Shown here: piece after piece, positions 11,795 to 23,225 of the stretch
Position numbering within the stretch: the first letter of the stretch is position 1
Layout of the letters: the number at the start of each line of letters is the position of its first letter
Origin: Ulota crispa
Taxonomy: Eukaryota; Streptophyta; Bryopsida; Orthotrichales; Orthotrichaceae
Direction: 5' to 3'
Length of the DNA stretch: 64,000 nucleotides
NCBI GenBank assembly: GCA_963920765.1
Contig: OY987243.1
Location: 13,330,001-13,394,000 of the forward strand
The notes under the pieces: generated by a model
Told to the model about the DNA's origin: nothing
Seen by the model: only the letters and a program-made list of their open reading frames with translations
The model's database searches: none
Made by a program: the position numbers and the translations under genes

Positions 11795-12368
11795 GGTGAT
11801 CACCTAGAACCTAAAAGTCCCAAAAAGTATCCTTTTGCCTAGATTACCTAATATGATGTTCATAACATTAATGCTATTTCAAGTAATATTTAGAACATGC
11901 TTCATTCATGTTGTTTTTTTGCTATCAATAATATTATCACCACACAATAATAACAAAAAGTGTTTTTTTTACAATAAGAACCACCGTAAGAAAATAATAT
12001 TCAAATTGACGAAATGTATCTAGATCAACAAAAAAAAATGTCCAAATTAAACATTAGCTTCTACTTTTTCACACTCATCCCTTGTAAGATCTCACTTCTC
12101 CACTTCCTCCACCAACCTTTTTCCATTTACCTTTTCCCACTCAACCTTTTCTCCCTAACCCCTTTCCCATTTACCTCTCATACTCACATCATTAGTAATC
12201 TGCTTCCACGATCATTTCTTCTCCAAAAAAAAAAAGACACCCAAGGATTTGTACGTAGAAATTCTATATACCAAAAATACTCAAGTACCTAAAGAAAGGC
12301 CAATTATCATTGCATTATGTGCGATAAATCAATAACTTGATTTTCAGCAGAATGCAAATAAGTTATCT
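11795..12368. other. Intergenic; right arm of the older palindrome, then CT-rich sequence
   Basis: 11826-11875 is the inverted copy of 10672-10720. 12055-12200 is a pyrimidine-rich tract with repeated CCTTTTCCC and CCCTTTCCC motifs. No gene is seen. Confidence 0.4.
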
Positions 12369-12690
12369 TTAACCCCTGGGCGCCCCAGGAGCAGAATCCT
12401 GTCGCTCCAGATTGGAAAACTAGGGCTCCTGATCGCAGATTCGGGTGTACTGGGGTTAGGTGGGAACTGTACCCGTGAGTAGGAGTTAGGGTTTTTTATG
12501 AGCCAGAGTGGGGTCACATGTGCAACGAGTTTACTTTTGGGAAATTTTGGGCCATGATCTTGGGGTGGTTTGAGTTTCAGGTGTCCCTATGGCCGGGACG
12601 ACTACACTAATTATGGTATTTAGTGTTGGCAACATTAATTATGAACCTCAACATTAAATCTCAACAATCTCCTTAATGTTGCCAACATTA
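12369..12690. mobile_element. One end of a TTAA element (family D) and a small hairpin
   Basis: TTAACCCCTGGGCGCCCC at 12369 resembles the terminus at 21440 (TTAACCCCTGAGCGCCC), and the GC-richer interior shares short blocks with it. No partner end is found. At about 12600-12690 ACTAATTATGGTATTTAGTG and an AATGTTGCCAACATTA hairpin follow; a relative lies inverted at about 20860-20910. Confidence 0.4.
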
Positions 12691-13717
12691 TATGTTAATC
12701 TAACATTATTTGTTAATTGTTGTAATTTTAGGGAGTAATTGTTTTTTACAAATTTACATTTAATGTTAGAAATTGATTTTTGGTAGAAGATTGGCCAACA
12801 GACGCAAACGCTTGTAAGGCGAGAGATTTCCACAACTCTACTAAAGAAAAAGGGGAGTCCATTCTCACACTCACTCTTTGCAATACATGTATGGAATGCA
12901 AGATGTATAACAAGCCTTGAAGAAATGTCTGCACATGTTAAATCTTTAAAAGTATACTCAATTTCAAAGAAATTTGCTTCATATCACAAGTACAATATTA
13001 CCACATACAAATACGCCATAAAAGTCAACATTTTATCTTTACAAAATAATGAGAAAAAACTCAACAAATAGTAATGAATATACCACATTTGACTAACTAA
13101 AAATAGTGTTAACATCTGTACAAAAACTTTTGCCAGAATTGAGTCATCACTAAATGGGCTTGCCAAGACAATACTTGGAGGCAACTTTGTGTCAAACATC
13201 ATAACAATTAAATGTCTTGAAGTTCTTGAGGTCACTTTTTGTAGAAATTGAGGTCTCAATACCAAGGTCCTTGACACAATAATCCACCAAACATAAGCAA
13301 AATAAAGCTTATTAATGTCTCCAAAAAATAGTAATGACCAAGACTTTTTTGAGATAAATATTTAAAAATTGAACTTGTTGGCCTAAAACTAAACAAAATA
13401 AAGTGCTCACAAAAGCAAAAAAATCATGAGTTCCAACTTGGACATCTTCATCTTTTGGGAATTAAGAGGGTCATAAAAGGTATTTGGCATAGATGACGCA
13501 TTGATTTGACCTTCAGGTTTAGGTAATCCAAACTCTAGAATATAGGTTTAGGCAACCTACCAAAACAACAAATCAATATCTCATACGTTGCTTGAGGCAA
13601 GTGTTATAATTAGTTGTGCAAAACCAAACTTGATGTTGTCATTGATCTCTTTCACTTGCTTGTAGTCTATAAGTGCTATCTGGCACAAAAAAATCAACCA
13701 TCTTAGGAAAACCCAAC
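12691..13717. other. Intergenic, nothing recognised
   Basis: AT-rich sequence. Short open frames on the minus strand (12746-12934, 12984-13277) have no recognisable motif and no convincing splice context. Confidence 0.4.
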
Positions 13718-13958
13718 TAAGGTAGGAGGCTTTAATTGCGTTTGGGTCCTCATTATGTTCACAGTCTAAGAATAAGGGATTTGTTCCTTCAAATATACTT
13801 TAATGTGATTGATGAGTTAGGTAGGCTTAGCAAATTAAGCAAGTTAACATAACTTGCTAAGCCTACCAAACTCATCAATAACATTAACAAATATTTAAAG
13901 AAATATGCCCCTTATTCCTAGACCGAGAACCTAATTAAAACCCAAACACAACCTTACC
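13718..13958. mobile_element. MITE family M1, copy 1
   Basis: Terminal block TAAGGTAGGAGGCTTTAAT, imperfect inverted terminal repeats extending to AATAAGGG, and a central hairpin (TTGATGAGTTAGGTAGGCTT against AAGCCTACC...CATCAA). A second copy with the same ends and the same central hairpin lies at 47603-47881. Confidence 0.7.
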
Positions 13959-16150
13959 AAAAACCAAAAAAAGAAAAATATCCAATAGTTAAAACTGGTT
14001 GCAGTCATATAACATTGCATCTGTTGGTGAAAAATATAAAGAATTGGACGAAAGAAACTTGCTATGTGACTTGAAAAAGACAAAGCCCTCCTTGGACCTC
14101 TTACCTTCAAAAATTGAATGTATGAAGAGTGGTAGCATAAAAAAAAAATGGATTAAACACATGCCACTGGAATTATTTGCTAAAACAATCAAGAAAGGGT
14201 GTGTTTGCCTTGCCTCTTTTGTTGATGCAAACATTTCTAGGGTGAGGATTAGCCTAAAAGAAGCCATTTATGAGAATCATCTTTCCACACAACATTGCCA
14301 AGTCTCTCAAGATGTTCTTGCAAACACAAGACAAGTCAATATTTGTTAATCATTCTCACATTACAAAAGTATGTTTTAATTGAAAGTTTTAATCCTTGTG
14401 TCATAGATGTTGAGCTACAGCAGTATTGTGCAATTATGGACATCACAAGCCTATCTACACTATAAAAATTGTCTAATGCATCATAGATTTTTTTGCTTTG
14501 CTGAACTAAGCTATGCCCAATATAATTTACATACATAACTGAGTTATTCTAGCCATGATCTTGACTTTTTAGCATATTTGGCAACATAGTCATTGAGGCT
14601 AATATCTCACTTTGCCATTTTAAGATTGGCCCATGACCAACACTTCCTGCATATAATCAATTCAAAAGCTTGAAATTTGTTGGAAAAAGCAAAAGATTTA
14701 AAAAACAACAACGATATTAAATGCAAACAATTGGATTTGAGCATCTCTATAGTTTATGAGGATCAAATATGATTGAAACAACAAACAAGTGATTCATTGT
14801 TTTCAAATAAATTTACTAAATGACCAAGTTTGGCACAAAATCAAGTATCACAATGAAAGATTTCCCTTTGTAAGGTAGGTAGCTTAAATTGAGACTATTT
14901 TCTTCTAAAGCATTCTAGGTGGTTCAAGAGTAGATATAAAGTGGTTCATAAAAAAATGTGTAATCTATTGCAAAAGCCAATCATACTCCTTGATTTCATC
15001 TCATCTCTTTTAAAATCATAAGGGAATGGTTTATAGGAGACCTAAAGTCACAAATAGGTGTCTACTACATAAAATTGCATCAACAATTCAAGGATACTTT
15101 AGAAACTTGAAAATAACTATGTTACATTGGATATCTATTTCTCTTTGTATGAAAAGTAGACAAATACTCTTCATGTCTCAAAAAGCACTTGAAACCCTAA
15201 ACTAGCTTTTATTGTGGCAATTTTCAAGCTACCTACCTTAAGCCAAAGTTGAGGATTTAGAGATGCTGTCCAATTGTCAAGCCTCTTTTATAAAATCAAA
15301 CCCAAATTCAACCTGCAAGAGAGAAACAAACATGTCAGCCAATTTTGAAGATAATCTTTGTTAAAAAAATTCCCAAAGTTCAAGGTATAGGAGATTGTAA
15401 AATCAATGAAAAGGGGGAAGAAAAAAAGGTAAATAAAAATACTTGCTCTTCAAATTCATGTAGTATTGACATCATATCAAATTTTCTGTCAAATCAATGT
15501 AAGAAGCAGAAGGCAAACATTTTTTGCCCTCCAAGGTATTGGACATAGTCACTAAATATGGACATAAAATAAAAAGGTTTAGCAACCAAAAAACAAAAAA
15601 CAAAACAGAAACATAACTAAGATTCAAAAAAGAAAAAAAATACCATGACTAACTAAAGTCATCTTGACTAAGTTTAGAAATTCTAAAACTTTAGCATTTT
15701 CTCTAGGAATCAAAGATTACCTCACGGCAGCGTGCTTTATCATGACACAATGAACGTACATAGCAAAAGGCTATAAATTTGAGATACTTGCAAACTTGCT
15801 ATATCACAAAGTTCATGAGTTAATATCAAAATGCTCAAATAGCCATTTCCATTGTTACACAAGTGTTCAAGTAATTAAACCCAAAAGAGGCTTCAAATGC
15901 AAAGCACAAAATTAAACATACCCACAGGAGCTTTCAATCAATAAACTGGTTTCAATAAAAACATATAAATTAAATGTATGAGGTATTATTCAACTAAAAA
16001 GCAAAAACAAGTCTATTATTCTATAAAATAAAAGAATAGAGTTCAATGCAAATTAACATTGCATTCAATAAAAATAAGAAGCAAAAAGTGCTCAAAAATG
16101 ATAGCAAAATAACAAAAATAATATAAAAATCTTCATATTTATATATAGTG

Positions 16151-16189
<39 letters not shown>

Positions 16190-16204
16190 ATAGCATATTC
16201 AGCT
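13959..16204. other. Intergenic with a (TA)n tract; no supported gene
   Basis: A 116-codon plus-strand frame at 13999-14349 has an almost equally long antisense frame and no family signature, so I do not call it a gene. AAGGTAGGTAGCTT near 14875 recurs inverted near 15220, which may mark an old inverted-repeat element. (TA)n runs from 16154 to 16185. Confidence 0.4.
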
Positions 16205-17680
16205 ACATCTTGTCCCTCAAAGTATGGTCTATGCTTTGCAACTATTTCTTGAAGATGTGGAAATAGTTGGTTTATACTCCAAGAACCATCAAGACCTAAT
16301 GCCATACCACAATAGATCATGGCTTTTCTTGCTAACATTGATAAGCTTACCAAACCATTGGCCAGCACCACGAGCTATGTTTTGCCAAGCATTAGCTTGA
16401 ATGAGCTCTAACTTCTTTGCTTCCCACCGTTTGCTCTAAGCGTCTTTTATCTTTGATATGATAAACGTATCAGCAGGTTGACATATGTGAGTGGAACAAA
16501 GAGGCAAATACTTCAGAACAGTTAGCTTTTTGGCTAGCACAGTCCTCAATCTTGGAGTAAGATTGTGACTACCATAGTTATTAGCCTAGACGATCTTGAT
16601 TTGTTGTTGCACATCAACTTGAAATGCTTGAGGTTCTTCAAAATACTGAAAAAAGAGAGTTTGGTCCATCCAACCCTCTGATCTTGTCTTGTAGGTTATT
16701 CCAGGAATATCATCATTAAAGCCTCTAATAGGATAATTACTATTTGAATTAGTAAATATTAGCATTGGAGCTTCTATCGTAGCCCAACGTCCCTCAAAGA
16801 TTCTCACAACCATAGTCATGGAATCTCCACCTGAAACAACTTCAGCATATGTAGCAGAAGTATCTCCTTAAAATTCTAACGTACGACCGTTATCAACATT
16901 GACAACAAAATGGGTTTCATCAATGTTTTCCATTAGATTTTCATCTAATAACCTAGATTGAAACCCCCTATGCAACAAACTTAAATGGTATGCTGTTTGC
17001 ATTTCAATCATTTGTTCTTTTTCCACACTAATTGTTAATCTACCACGTTGAGATAACAAAACAATATTATGAACATCCATAAATTGTTGTACCCAACTAT
17101 GACTTATTTTTTCTATGAGCAATACATTATCTTTCGGATCTCTAGAATGGTTAGTGTATATAGAGTCAAGAGCTAACAATATGTTAAGTGCTAATTCAAT
17201 TAGTAAAGTTGCAGAAAATTTAACCCCAGATTTTTCAAACCCTTCAAATGCTTCAAGTAGTTTAGGGTAAAGCCATTGCACCCAATCAAACCGTTTGTGG
17301 CCACGTCTAGAAGCAGCTTTCATACGCATTCGCTTCTGCATTCTAAGACGGCTTCTACTACAAGAAAATGCCAAATTGGAATCTTCACCAATATCATTGA
17401 AGAATTGGTCACGCAATTTCCACCACCTTGATGCCTTCATGAGGTTGGCGCTCTTTTGTCCTCAAAATTGCTTTGGGAAAACTCCAATTGTGTGTGTGCA
17501 AAGGCCTCTTACACCGTGCAATGCTTCATCCTCAATCATCCAAGCAATGACATTTTTGCGTGTTGCAATGGTTGAAACTTGTTGCAAAACACGCGAAACG
17601 CCAATGTTGGGATTCATATTGTGAAGAGGATGATCTTGACAAGCAACATCATCATCTATAGTACTAGAAGATGGAGAACC
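16205..17680 (-). pseudogene. Decayed DDE transposase gene (pogo/CENP-B-like superfamily endonuclease)
   Basis: One reading frame on the minus strand, entered by an acceptor at about 17680, runs MNPNIGVSRVLQQVSTIATR, then KASRWWKLRDQF, a basic RMQKRMRMKAASRRGHKRFD segment, LMENIDETHFVVNVDNGRTL (first catalytic Asp), then VVRIFEGRWATIEAPMLIFT, YPIRGFNDDIPGITYKT and EGWMDQTLFFQYFEE. After that come ANNYGSHN (where D-N-x-x-G-H is expected), LPLCSTHICQPADTFIISKI and KDA-stop-SKRWEAKK. Stops interrupt it at 17462-17464, 16868-16870, 16586-16588 and 16436-16438, and the frame shifts near 16340-16375 before ending in GQDV at about 16205. The third catalytic Asp codon now reads Asn. The order and motifs fit DDE endonucleases of the pogo/Tigger type. 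No terminal repeats of the element were found. It is dead and unrelated to the TTAA elements. Confidence 0.8.
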
Positions 17681-17942
17681 CTAAAAAATGAAATGTTAAA
17701 TAAGGTCAAACTTTGTAAATCATATTTTTATAGATACAAATACAATAGCACATGGTTTTTTGAAACAAGACTCAATAGTTGAAAAAGAAAACTTAGAACA
17801 AAATTTGAACATAATAAATTAAAAAATTGTCTATCATTTGACACAAATCAGAAACAATTAATGAGATTTTCTAAAATTTCAGTGAAGTTTTATTTGTGAA
17901 TCTTACTAGGATATTAAAAGCTAGTAAGAGAATCGAGAAAAA

Positions 17943-18440
17943 AATGGAACCAAAATTAAAGAAGGAACAAAGTCAGTTTATTTTTGTGGAGTCTTACAAT
18001 CTCTTCCATATCAAATCATGTTCCACATCAAATCACTTCCCACATCAAATCACGGTAACAATACAAACAAAGAAAGCCGTGAAGAAGGCTCATGCCCTCG
18101 AGATAAAAAATGGAACAAGAATTAAAGAGGGAACAAAGTCAACTTATTTTTGTGGAGTCTTACAATCTCTTCCATATCAAATCATGTTCCACATCAAATC
18201 ACTTCCCACATCAAATCACGGTAACAATACAAACAAAGAAAGCCGTGAAGAAGGCTCATGCCCTCGAGATAAAAAATGGAACAAGAATTAAAGAGGGAAC
18301 AAAGTCAACTTATTTTTGTGGAGTCTTACAATCTCTTCCACATCAAACCATGTCCCACATCAAATCACTTCCCACATCAAGTCACATCCCACATCAAATC
18401 ACGGTAACAATACAAACAAAGAAAGCTCATGCCCTCTCCA
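17943..18440 (+). repeat. 166-bp tandem repeat, three copies
   Basis: The block TACAATCTCTTCCA recurs at 17995, 18161 and 18327, giving a 166-bp period. Each unit contains CACATCAAATCAC sub-repeats of about 16 bp and ends in CATGCCCTCGAGAT. 166 is not a multiple of three, so the long frames here (131 and 120 codons) slip frame at each copy and are unlikely to be coding. Confidence 0.9.
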
Positions 18441-19251
18441 AACTTTTATTGATTTCTAAATTCAAAATTTAGTTGATGCCCTCTTTATACTTGTATTGAT
18501 TTGTATATTTGTAAAAAAAAATTGGACACCTAATTCTGCAGGTTTTAGCTAGCAGAGGACCTTCAAATGCTTTAGTTTTTTTTATAGGTATTTTGAAGTT
18601 TGTGATTATTTGATGTGCCACTCAAAAGCTTAGTTGGTGGAATTGATACTCTGCAATAATTTCTTTGATTGAAGCTCTGTTCTGACCTTGGAGCAACTTG
18701 CAATGTGGATGAGATCACTTTGGTAATTGATTGAAAAAAAAAAATCAGCTTTCATCCGGAACCTCCATTCATGATTCTTTTCATATTGTTAACTTGGAGG
18801 ACCAATTTCACAGCAAGGTAGTCAAACATTCTTTTGATGTTGAGATTGGCTTTCAATTCCGTAAGAGTTTCAATTTTCTGGTTTCAAATAATGAGGCATA
18901 CTTATATTTGATATACTTGGGCTAATTTCTTGTGAAATTTAGAAAATCCAACCGTGTTGTATTGGGGGCAACTGTGGGGTGGAGCAAGTGATACCCATGA
19001 GGATTGAGGGCCCATAGAAGGATAGGTTGAGTACTAGCCATTGTCACATTTTTTTTGTTTATATGTGCAGGTAGTTTAGTCTATTAACACTTCTACCCTA
19101 TTATCATTTTTACTTTTCAAATATCCATATCTTTTTGGTATTTGTTTTATTTTTGGGTTGATTGGTATTTCAAGAAAGGTATGAGTTCTTTACTTTAATG
19201 GTACAACTGTTTTTCCTTTTGAACAAAATTTACTAAAGATATAGAGTATTA
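18441..19251. other. Intergenic, nothing recognised
   Basis: AT-rich sequence without a supported frame or repeat partner in this window. Confidence 0.4.
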
Positions 19252-19838
19252 CTCCCTGTGTCCCATTATGAAGCTCTAAAAAACTTCTCCATGAGGAATT
19301 AAGTTTATTTTTAGTCATTATGCCAGTGACAAATGCAATCTAGAATCAATATACCACCTACCAAACATCTACAAAATCTCAAGTTTTGATGTTGATGTTT
19401 AGACACCCAAATTCCATGCAAAAAGTATCAAATTTGTGCATAGTTTGTGAAGGCTGCCGCCTCCTCATTATTTTAGTCTTTGTACTAATGACACATGCAT
19501 TCTAGAACTAATATACCATCTACCAAATGTGTGCAAAACTCTCTAGCTTTGATGTTGCCATTTGGGCACCCAAATTCCATGCAAAAAGTACCATATTTGT
19601 ACATGTTGCTAACTCCTCATTAATGATGATTTAGAGATTAGTAGCAACAATGGTATCTCATATGGGCAAGGCCAAGCTTGGTAGGAGAGGAATACTCTTT
19701 AATTGCTTAACTTGCCCCCATGAGATCATTGGACATGACAAATGCTTTCTCAGCAATGGAAATTAGCATAAGGGAGTTTTTTAGTGGGACAAGAACTATG
19801 CCTAATTTGGAGCTTTATATTGGGTTAGAAGGAGTAGT
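19252..19838. mobile_element. Stowaway-like element with an internal tandem duplication
   Basis: Left end TACTCCCTGTGTCCCATTAT and right end TTGGGTTAGAAGGAGTA form imperfect inverted termini of the CTCCCT type, typical of Tc1/mariner-related Stowaway MITEs (TA target). Inside, a segment is duplicated in tandem with a period of about 162 bp (from 19309 and from 19471, sharing CACCCAAATTCCATGCAAAA). Confidence 0.5.
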
Positions 19839-20468
19839 TATGAAGACTTCAATTAGACATACAATTTATTGCCCCAACACCTTAGCTAAAGCAATATAAT
19901 TTGTAAAGTACCAAAAATAATTTGAACTTGTCAACTTACCTAGCACTTGTGGATGACAACAAATGCCAAAGCAAGGAAGAAGAAGACCAAAGATGAAAAT
20001 GACAAAACATAATCATATATAACACAAAAATCTCTAAGTAAATGATAATAGGGCAATTTAAAATTGAGCTTATCCTTAACCTTACCTTATTGAAACCTTG
20101 ATAATTAACACAATCTTCACTCATTTCAGATTTTGAAACTTGATAGAACCTTGACTCAATTATCTTTTAAGTAATACCATAACCATGACACTTGTTGTGT
20201 TGCAGATTTTGTAATTAGTATTTGAATTAAAGCCCACTGATAGGGTAAACTACCTGTACCCCACAAATGAAACGTCTACAATAAATTAGTGGTTACTTCA
20301 CGTATATACATGAGTCCATGTTCATTTCAATTACAAAATTTGAAAGGGATACATTTGCAATTCATTGCCAGCTACAAGTCTCTATATCTTAGCATTTTAA
20401 TACCTCCAAGTCCAGAAGCAAAAACTCTGAAAGTCAATCAATGAACAACAACAAATTTGAAAAATTAC

Positions 20469-20575
20469 CTGGGAAGGTTGAGGCGGAGTGTGGGCCATTG
20501 GTCTGGTTGGGGTTGAGCAAGGGCAGGAGCTGACGTCATCATTAATTCAACTTCAACTTGGGTGGGAGCAGCCAT
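20469..20575 (-). CDS. Putative first coding exon of an unidentified gene
   Basis: Downstream of a GC-richer stretch (20580-20800), an ATG at 20575 opens a frame reading MAAPTQVEVELMMTSAPALA then QPQPDQWPTLRLNLP. It runs to a good donor (CCCAG|GTAATT at 20469). GC-rich leaders followed by such starts also mark the two secure gene starts in this window. A possible second exon with MSEDCVNYQGFNK and a GTAAGG donor lies at about 20086-20124. No family is recognised. It may be a gene whose later exons are lost among repeats, or a promoter fragment. Confidence 0.3.
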
Positions 20576-21126
20576 TAATTCGAAGCAGCAATAGGGGCGT
20601 TAGGTCAGCACAAGGTGGCAAGCAGTGGTCGAGGACTCACAAGGCGAGCAGCAATTAGAGCAATGTTCAAGCAAGGGTTTGAGTACAGGTCAGAGGAACG
20701 AGAGCGAAGTGACTAAGTTGAAGTACAGACGCAACAGGCTACAAGCAAATAAGGATAAGAGAAGAGAAAGAGGTGACGGGGTGTAATGAGCACAAAGAAG
20801 GCAACTCTAAATGTAAATTACTAGACATTTAGAGTGAGTGCAGTAAAAGTGCAAGTAACACTATTGGTAACATAACACTAAATATCATAGTTAGTGTAGT
20901 GGTGATTGGAAATTTGTAACTGGCCGTGTGTTTTTGCGCCATGCGGAGAGCGCATGTGGATGTTGATGAAGCAGGGCACAAGGTTTCAAGGGCACTGTGC
21001 TGGTGAAATCGCAGTACATCATCGGTTTACAGGGCATTGAAAGCTTTGAGGGATGTTCACTCCTTGACATTTTCTAAGATTTTCCATCAGCCGAAGCAAA
21101 CCAAAATTTTGCAGGCTAAACCTTAC

Positions 21127-21253
21127 CTTGTAGCCGGAGATCATGTGAATACATCCAGCCAGTAAACTGCCCAAGCCTATTGTATGGCCGCGTGCAAACC
21201 CAGAAGCACAGAAAATTACAACAATCCTCAAAGGGTCAACCGAACTTTGACCC
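21127..21253 (-). pseudogene. Exon-like fragment with a hydrophobic segment
   Basis: Between an acceptor (TTTATTATAG) and a strong donor (AAG|GTAAGG), the minus strand reads QSSVDPLRIVVIFCASGFA then RGHTIGLGSLLAGCIHMISG. This is well-formed, membrane-like protein sequence. No neighbouring exon is found. It lies next to a TTAA terminus at 21440, so it may be a host-gene fragment captured by an element. Confidence 0.3.
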
Positions 21254-21439
21254 CTATAATAAACCGCGCTGAAGGGTGAAATCAAATATCTCACAGACCC
21301 AGAGCTCCAGCACCGAACTCTCTACTAATTTCAAAGGTCAGCTAGCCTGGATCTCAACTTGGGGTGAAAGCCAAGACTTTGACGGCCCCACCCTCATCTA
21401 CCCTCTGTCACGTTTGATTTCATTGCGGGTGCTCAAGGG

Positions 21440-22229
21440 TTAACCCCTGAGCGCCCCCAACGCCTCAAATTGGGGAGCCCAAAATCATACTTTTGTAAAA
21501 AATCTTGTTTGCATCAGGGGTACTGGTCGGGAATTGTACTTGGGTTTAGGGTATTGTACTACTCTCATGCCACAAAGTGGATGATCGGATTTTGCCACTT
21601 GTACAAGCGCGGATTGTGCAAGTCAAGTATGACAATAATACGCCAAAATGTCATTTTGTGCGATTTAGGGTTTGGGCGCGAGGATAGAGACCACCAAATA
21701 TAGCCGGTTCCATACCGTAAGGGGTGTTTTGGCACAAATGTTTTAGAATGGAGAAGGGTTTTGCAGCTATACTGCCAAGAACCGTGCCCTTGTGGAGGAC
21801 AAGGCTGTGCCTATCCCTATCTATCGTTCACCATGCCATGTGAGCCTTGCAACTTTGGGCCTCTCAAAAAGCACCTTGTGGATATCAGAACATTACCAAA
21901 TCTGGCAGCAAGCAAGATTCTTATAAATTTCACCCTCTTCCTAAATTTCATCAAAAAGAGCCTCCTTTGAGGCATGAATTTTTGCATCCAAAGCCACAAA
22001 CCCCCCAAATTTGGATGGTTGCCACATAGTCAACTAACTATTATAATTTACAAAATGGTGCGGTCAAAAGTTTTGCAAATACCTGGTTGGATGCATCAAA
22101 CACCTTTTTTGCTATTTCAACAGTGAATTCTCCTTGATCTCAGTTCCCAACTCGGGGCGTATAATGTTTTTGAGCATGGTCACTCCTGGCCTCATTTTCT
22201 CATTTTCACTCCAGGCGCTCAGGGGTTAA
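21440..22229. mobile_element. TTAA-flanked element, family D
   Basis: Starts TTAACCCCTGAGCGCCC and ends GGCGCTCAGGGGTTAA, about 13-bp matching inverted termini sharing the CCCCT start with families A-E but with a GC-rich continuation. The left TTAA is shared with another, leftward-running terminus (GGGTGCTCAAGGGTTAA). Confidence 0.6.
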
Positions 22230-23225
22230 AAGTTGAATAAGAGAATATTAACTTTGAGCTTCACACTTATGATAAAAAGATATCTAATTTTAATTTCAAT
22301 CAAACAGTTATCAAGTTTGTCAACTTCTGTTATAATATTATGAAGAAAACAAAGATATGAAAATGCAACTTGCCATCTAATCGAATTTTAATAAACAAAT
22401 TGTTAAAAAATACTTCAGTTTTGATCATTAACATTCAAAAATAATAATAATCAAACATATAGAAGGAATACGTCAAGTAATAAAATGCTCAATTGTATTT
22501 ACTTCATTCACCAAGCTATACTATTCACTACCTCAGTTTTTTTCTACAGGTTAGAACATACGAGAGCTACTAGGTGGAGTAATTTTTTTTTGGGTCTTCT
22601 AGTTATCAATGTCTTTGTGATGCTCAAGCTACCTCAAAGATCATAACTTTAAGATAATTCTCTATGATAGGGCATAATGGCTTGAGATTGAAGTACAAGT
22701 AGTTTCCAACAAGTTTAAATTAAGGGCTAGTACACAATCCAACTAGGTGGTTGGGAAGGCAATTGGATCTCTCTATGTATATGAGTTCAAGCGCTTAAGA
22801 TTGTTTACACTATACGAAAAGATGAGCCTTGTAGAGGGCTTTCCGTGAGCTTTCCATTTACATAAATATATCCAAACATACTTGTTTTAGACACCACAAC
22901 TTCTCAAATAATCAAACTACCAAAAGCAACTTAATTCCAACAACATGAACGATAAATCCCAAAGTTTTGATAGTTTCGGTTTTGAAAAAAAGCTTGATGT
23001 ACACAACAACAAAAAGAATTGCTCGGCTAAGGGCTAGTTATATTGTAAACCAAATTTGTGATGTAGTGAAAGATGGGCAAGAACCAATGTTTGAGAAGAA
23101 TTTTAAGCATCATTGTCTCATATCCAACATTTCTCATTTTCAACCGAGATTTCAAAAACCTACACCCAATATTGCATGTATTTTTATTTTTAAATCTGTA
23201 TTTTAGTTTTAAATATAGCTTATTT
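22230..23225. other. Intergenic, nothing recognised
   Basis: AT-rich sequence with no convincing gene or paired repeat. Confidence 0.4.

Noticed and set aside
13999-14349. 116-codon plus-strand frame
   Set aside because: An antisense frame of nearly the same length, no recognisable motif, no splice or codon signal; left as unsupported.
17896-18472. Two overlapping 120-131 codon frames
   Set aside because: The underlying repeat period is 166 bp, so the frame changes at each unit; not a conserved protein repeat.
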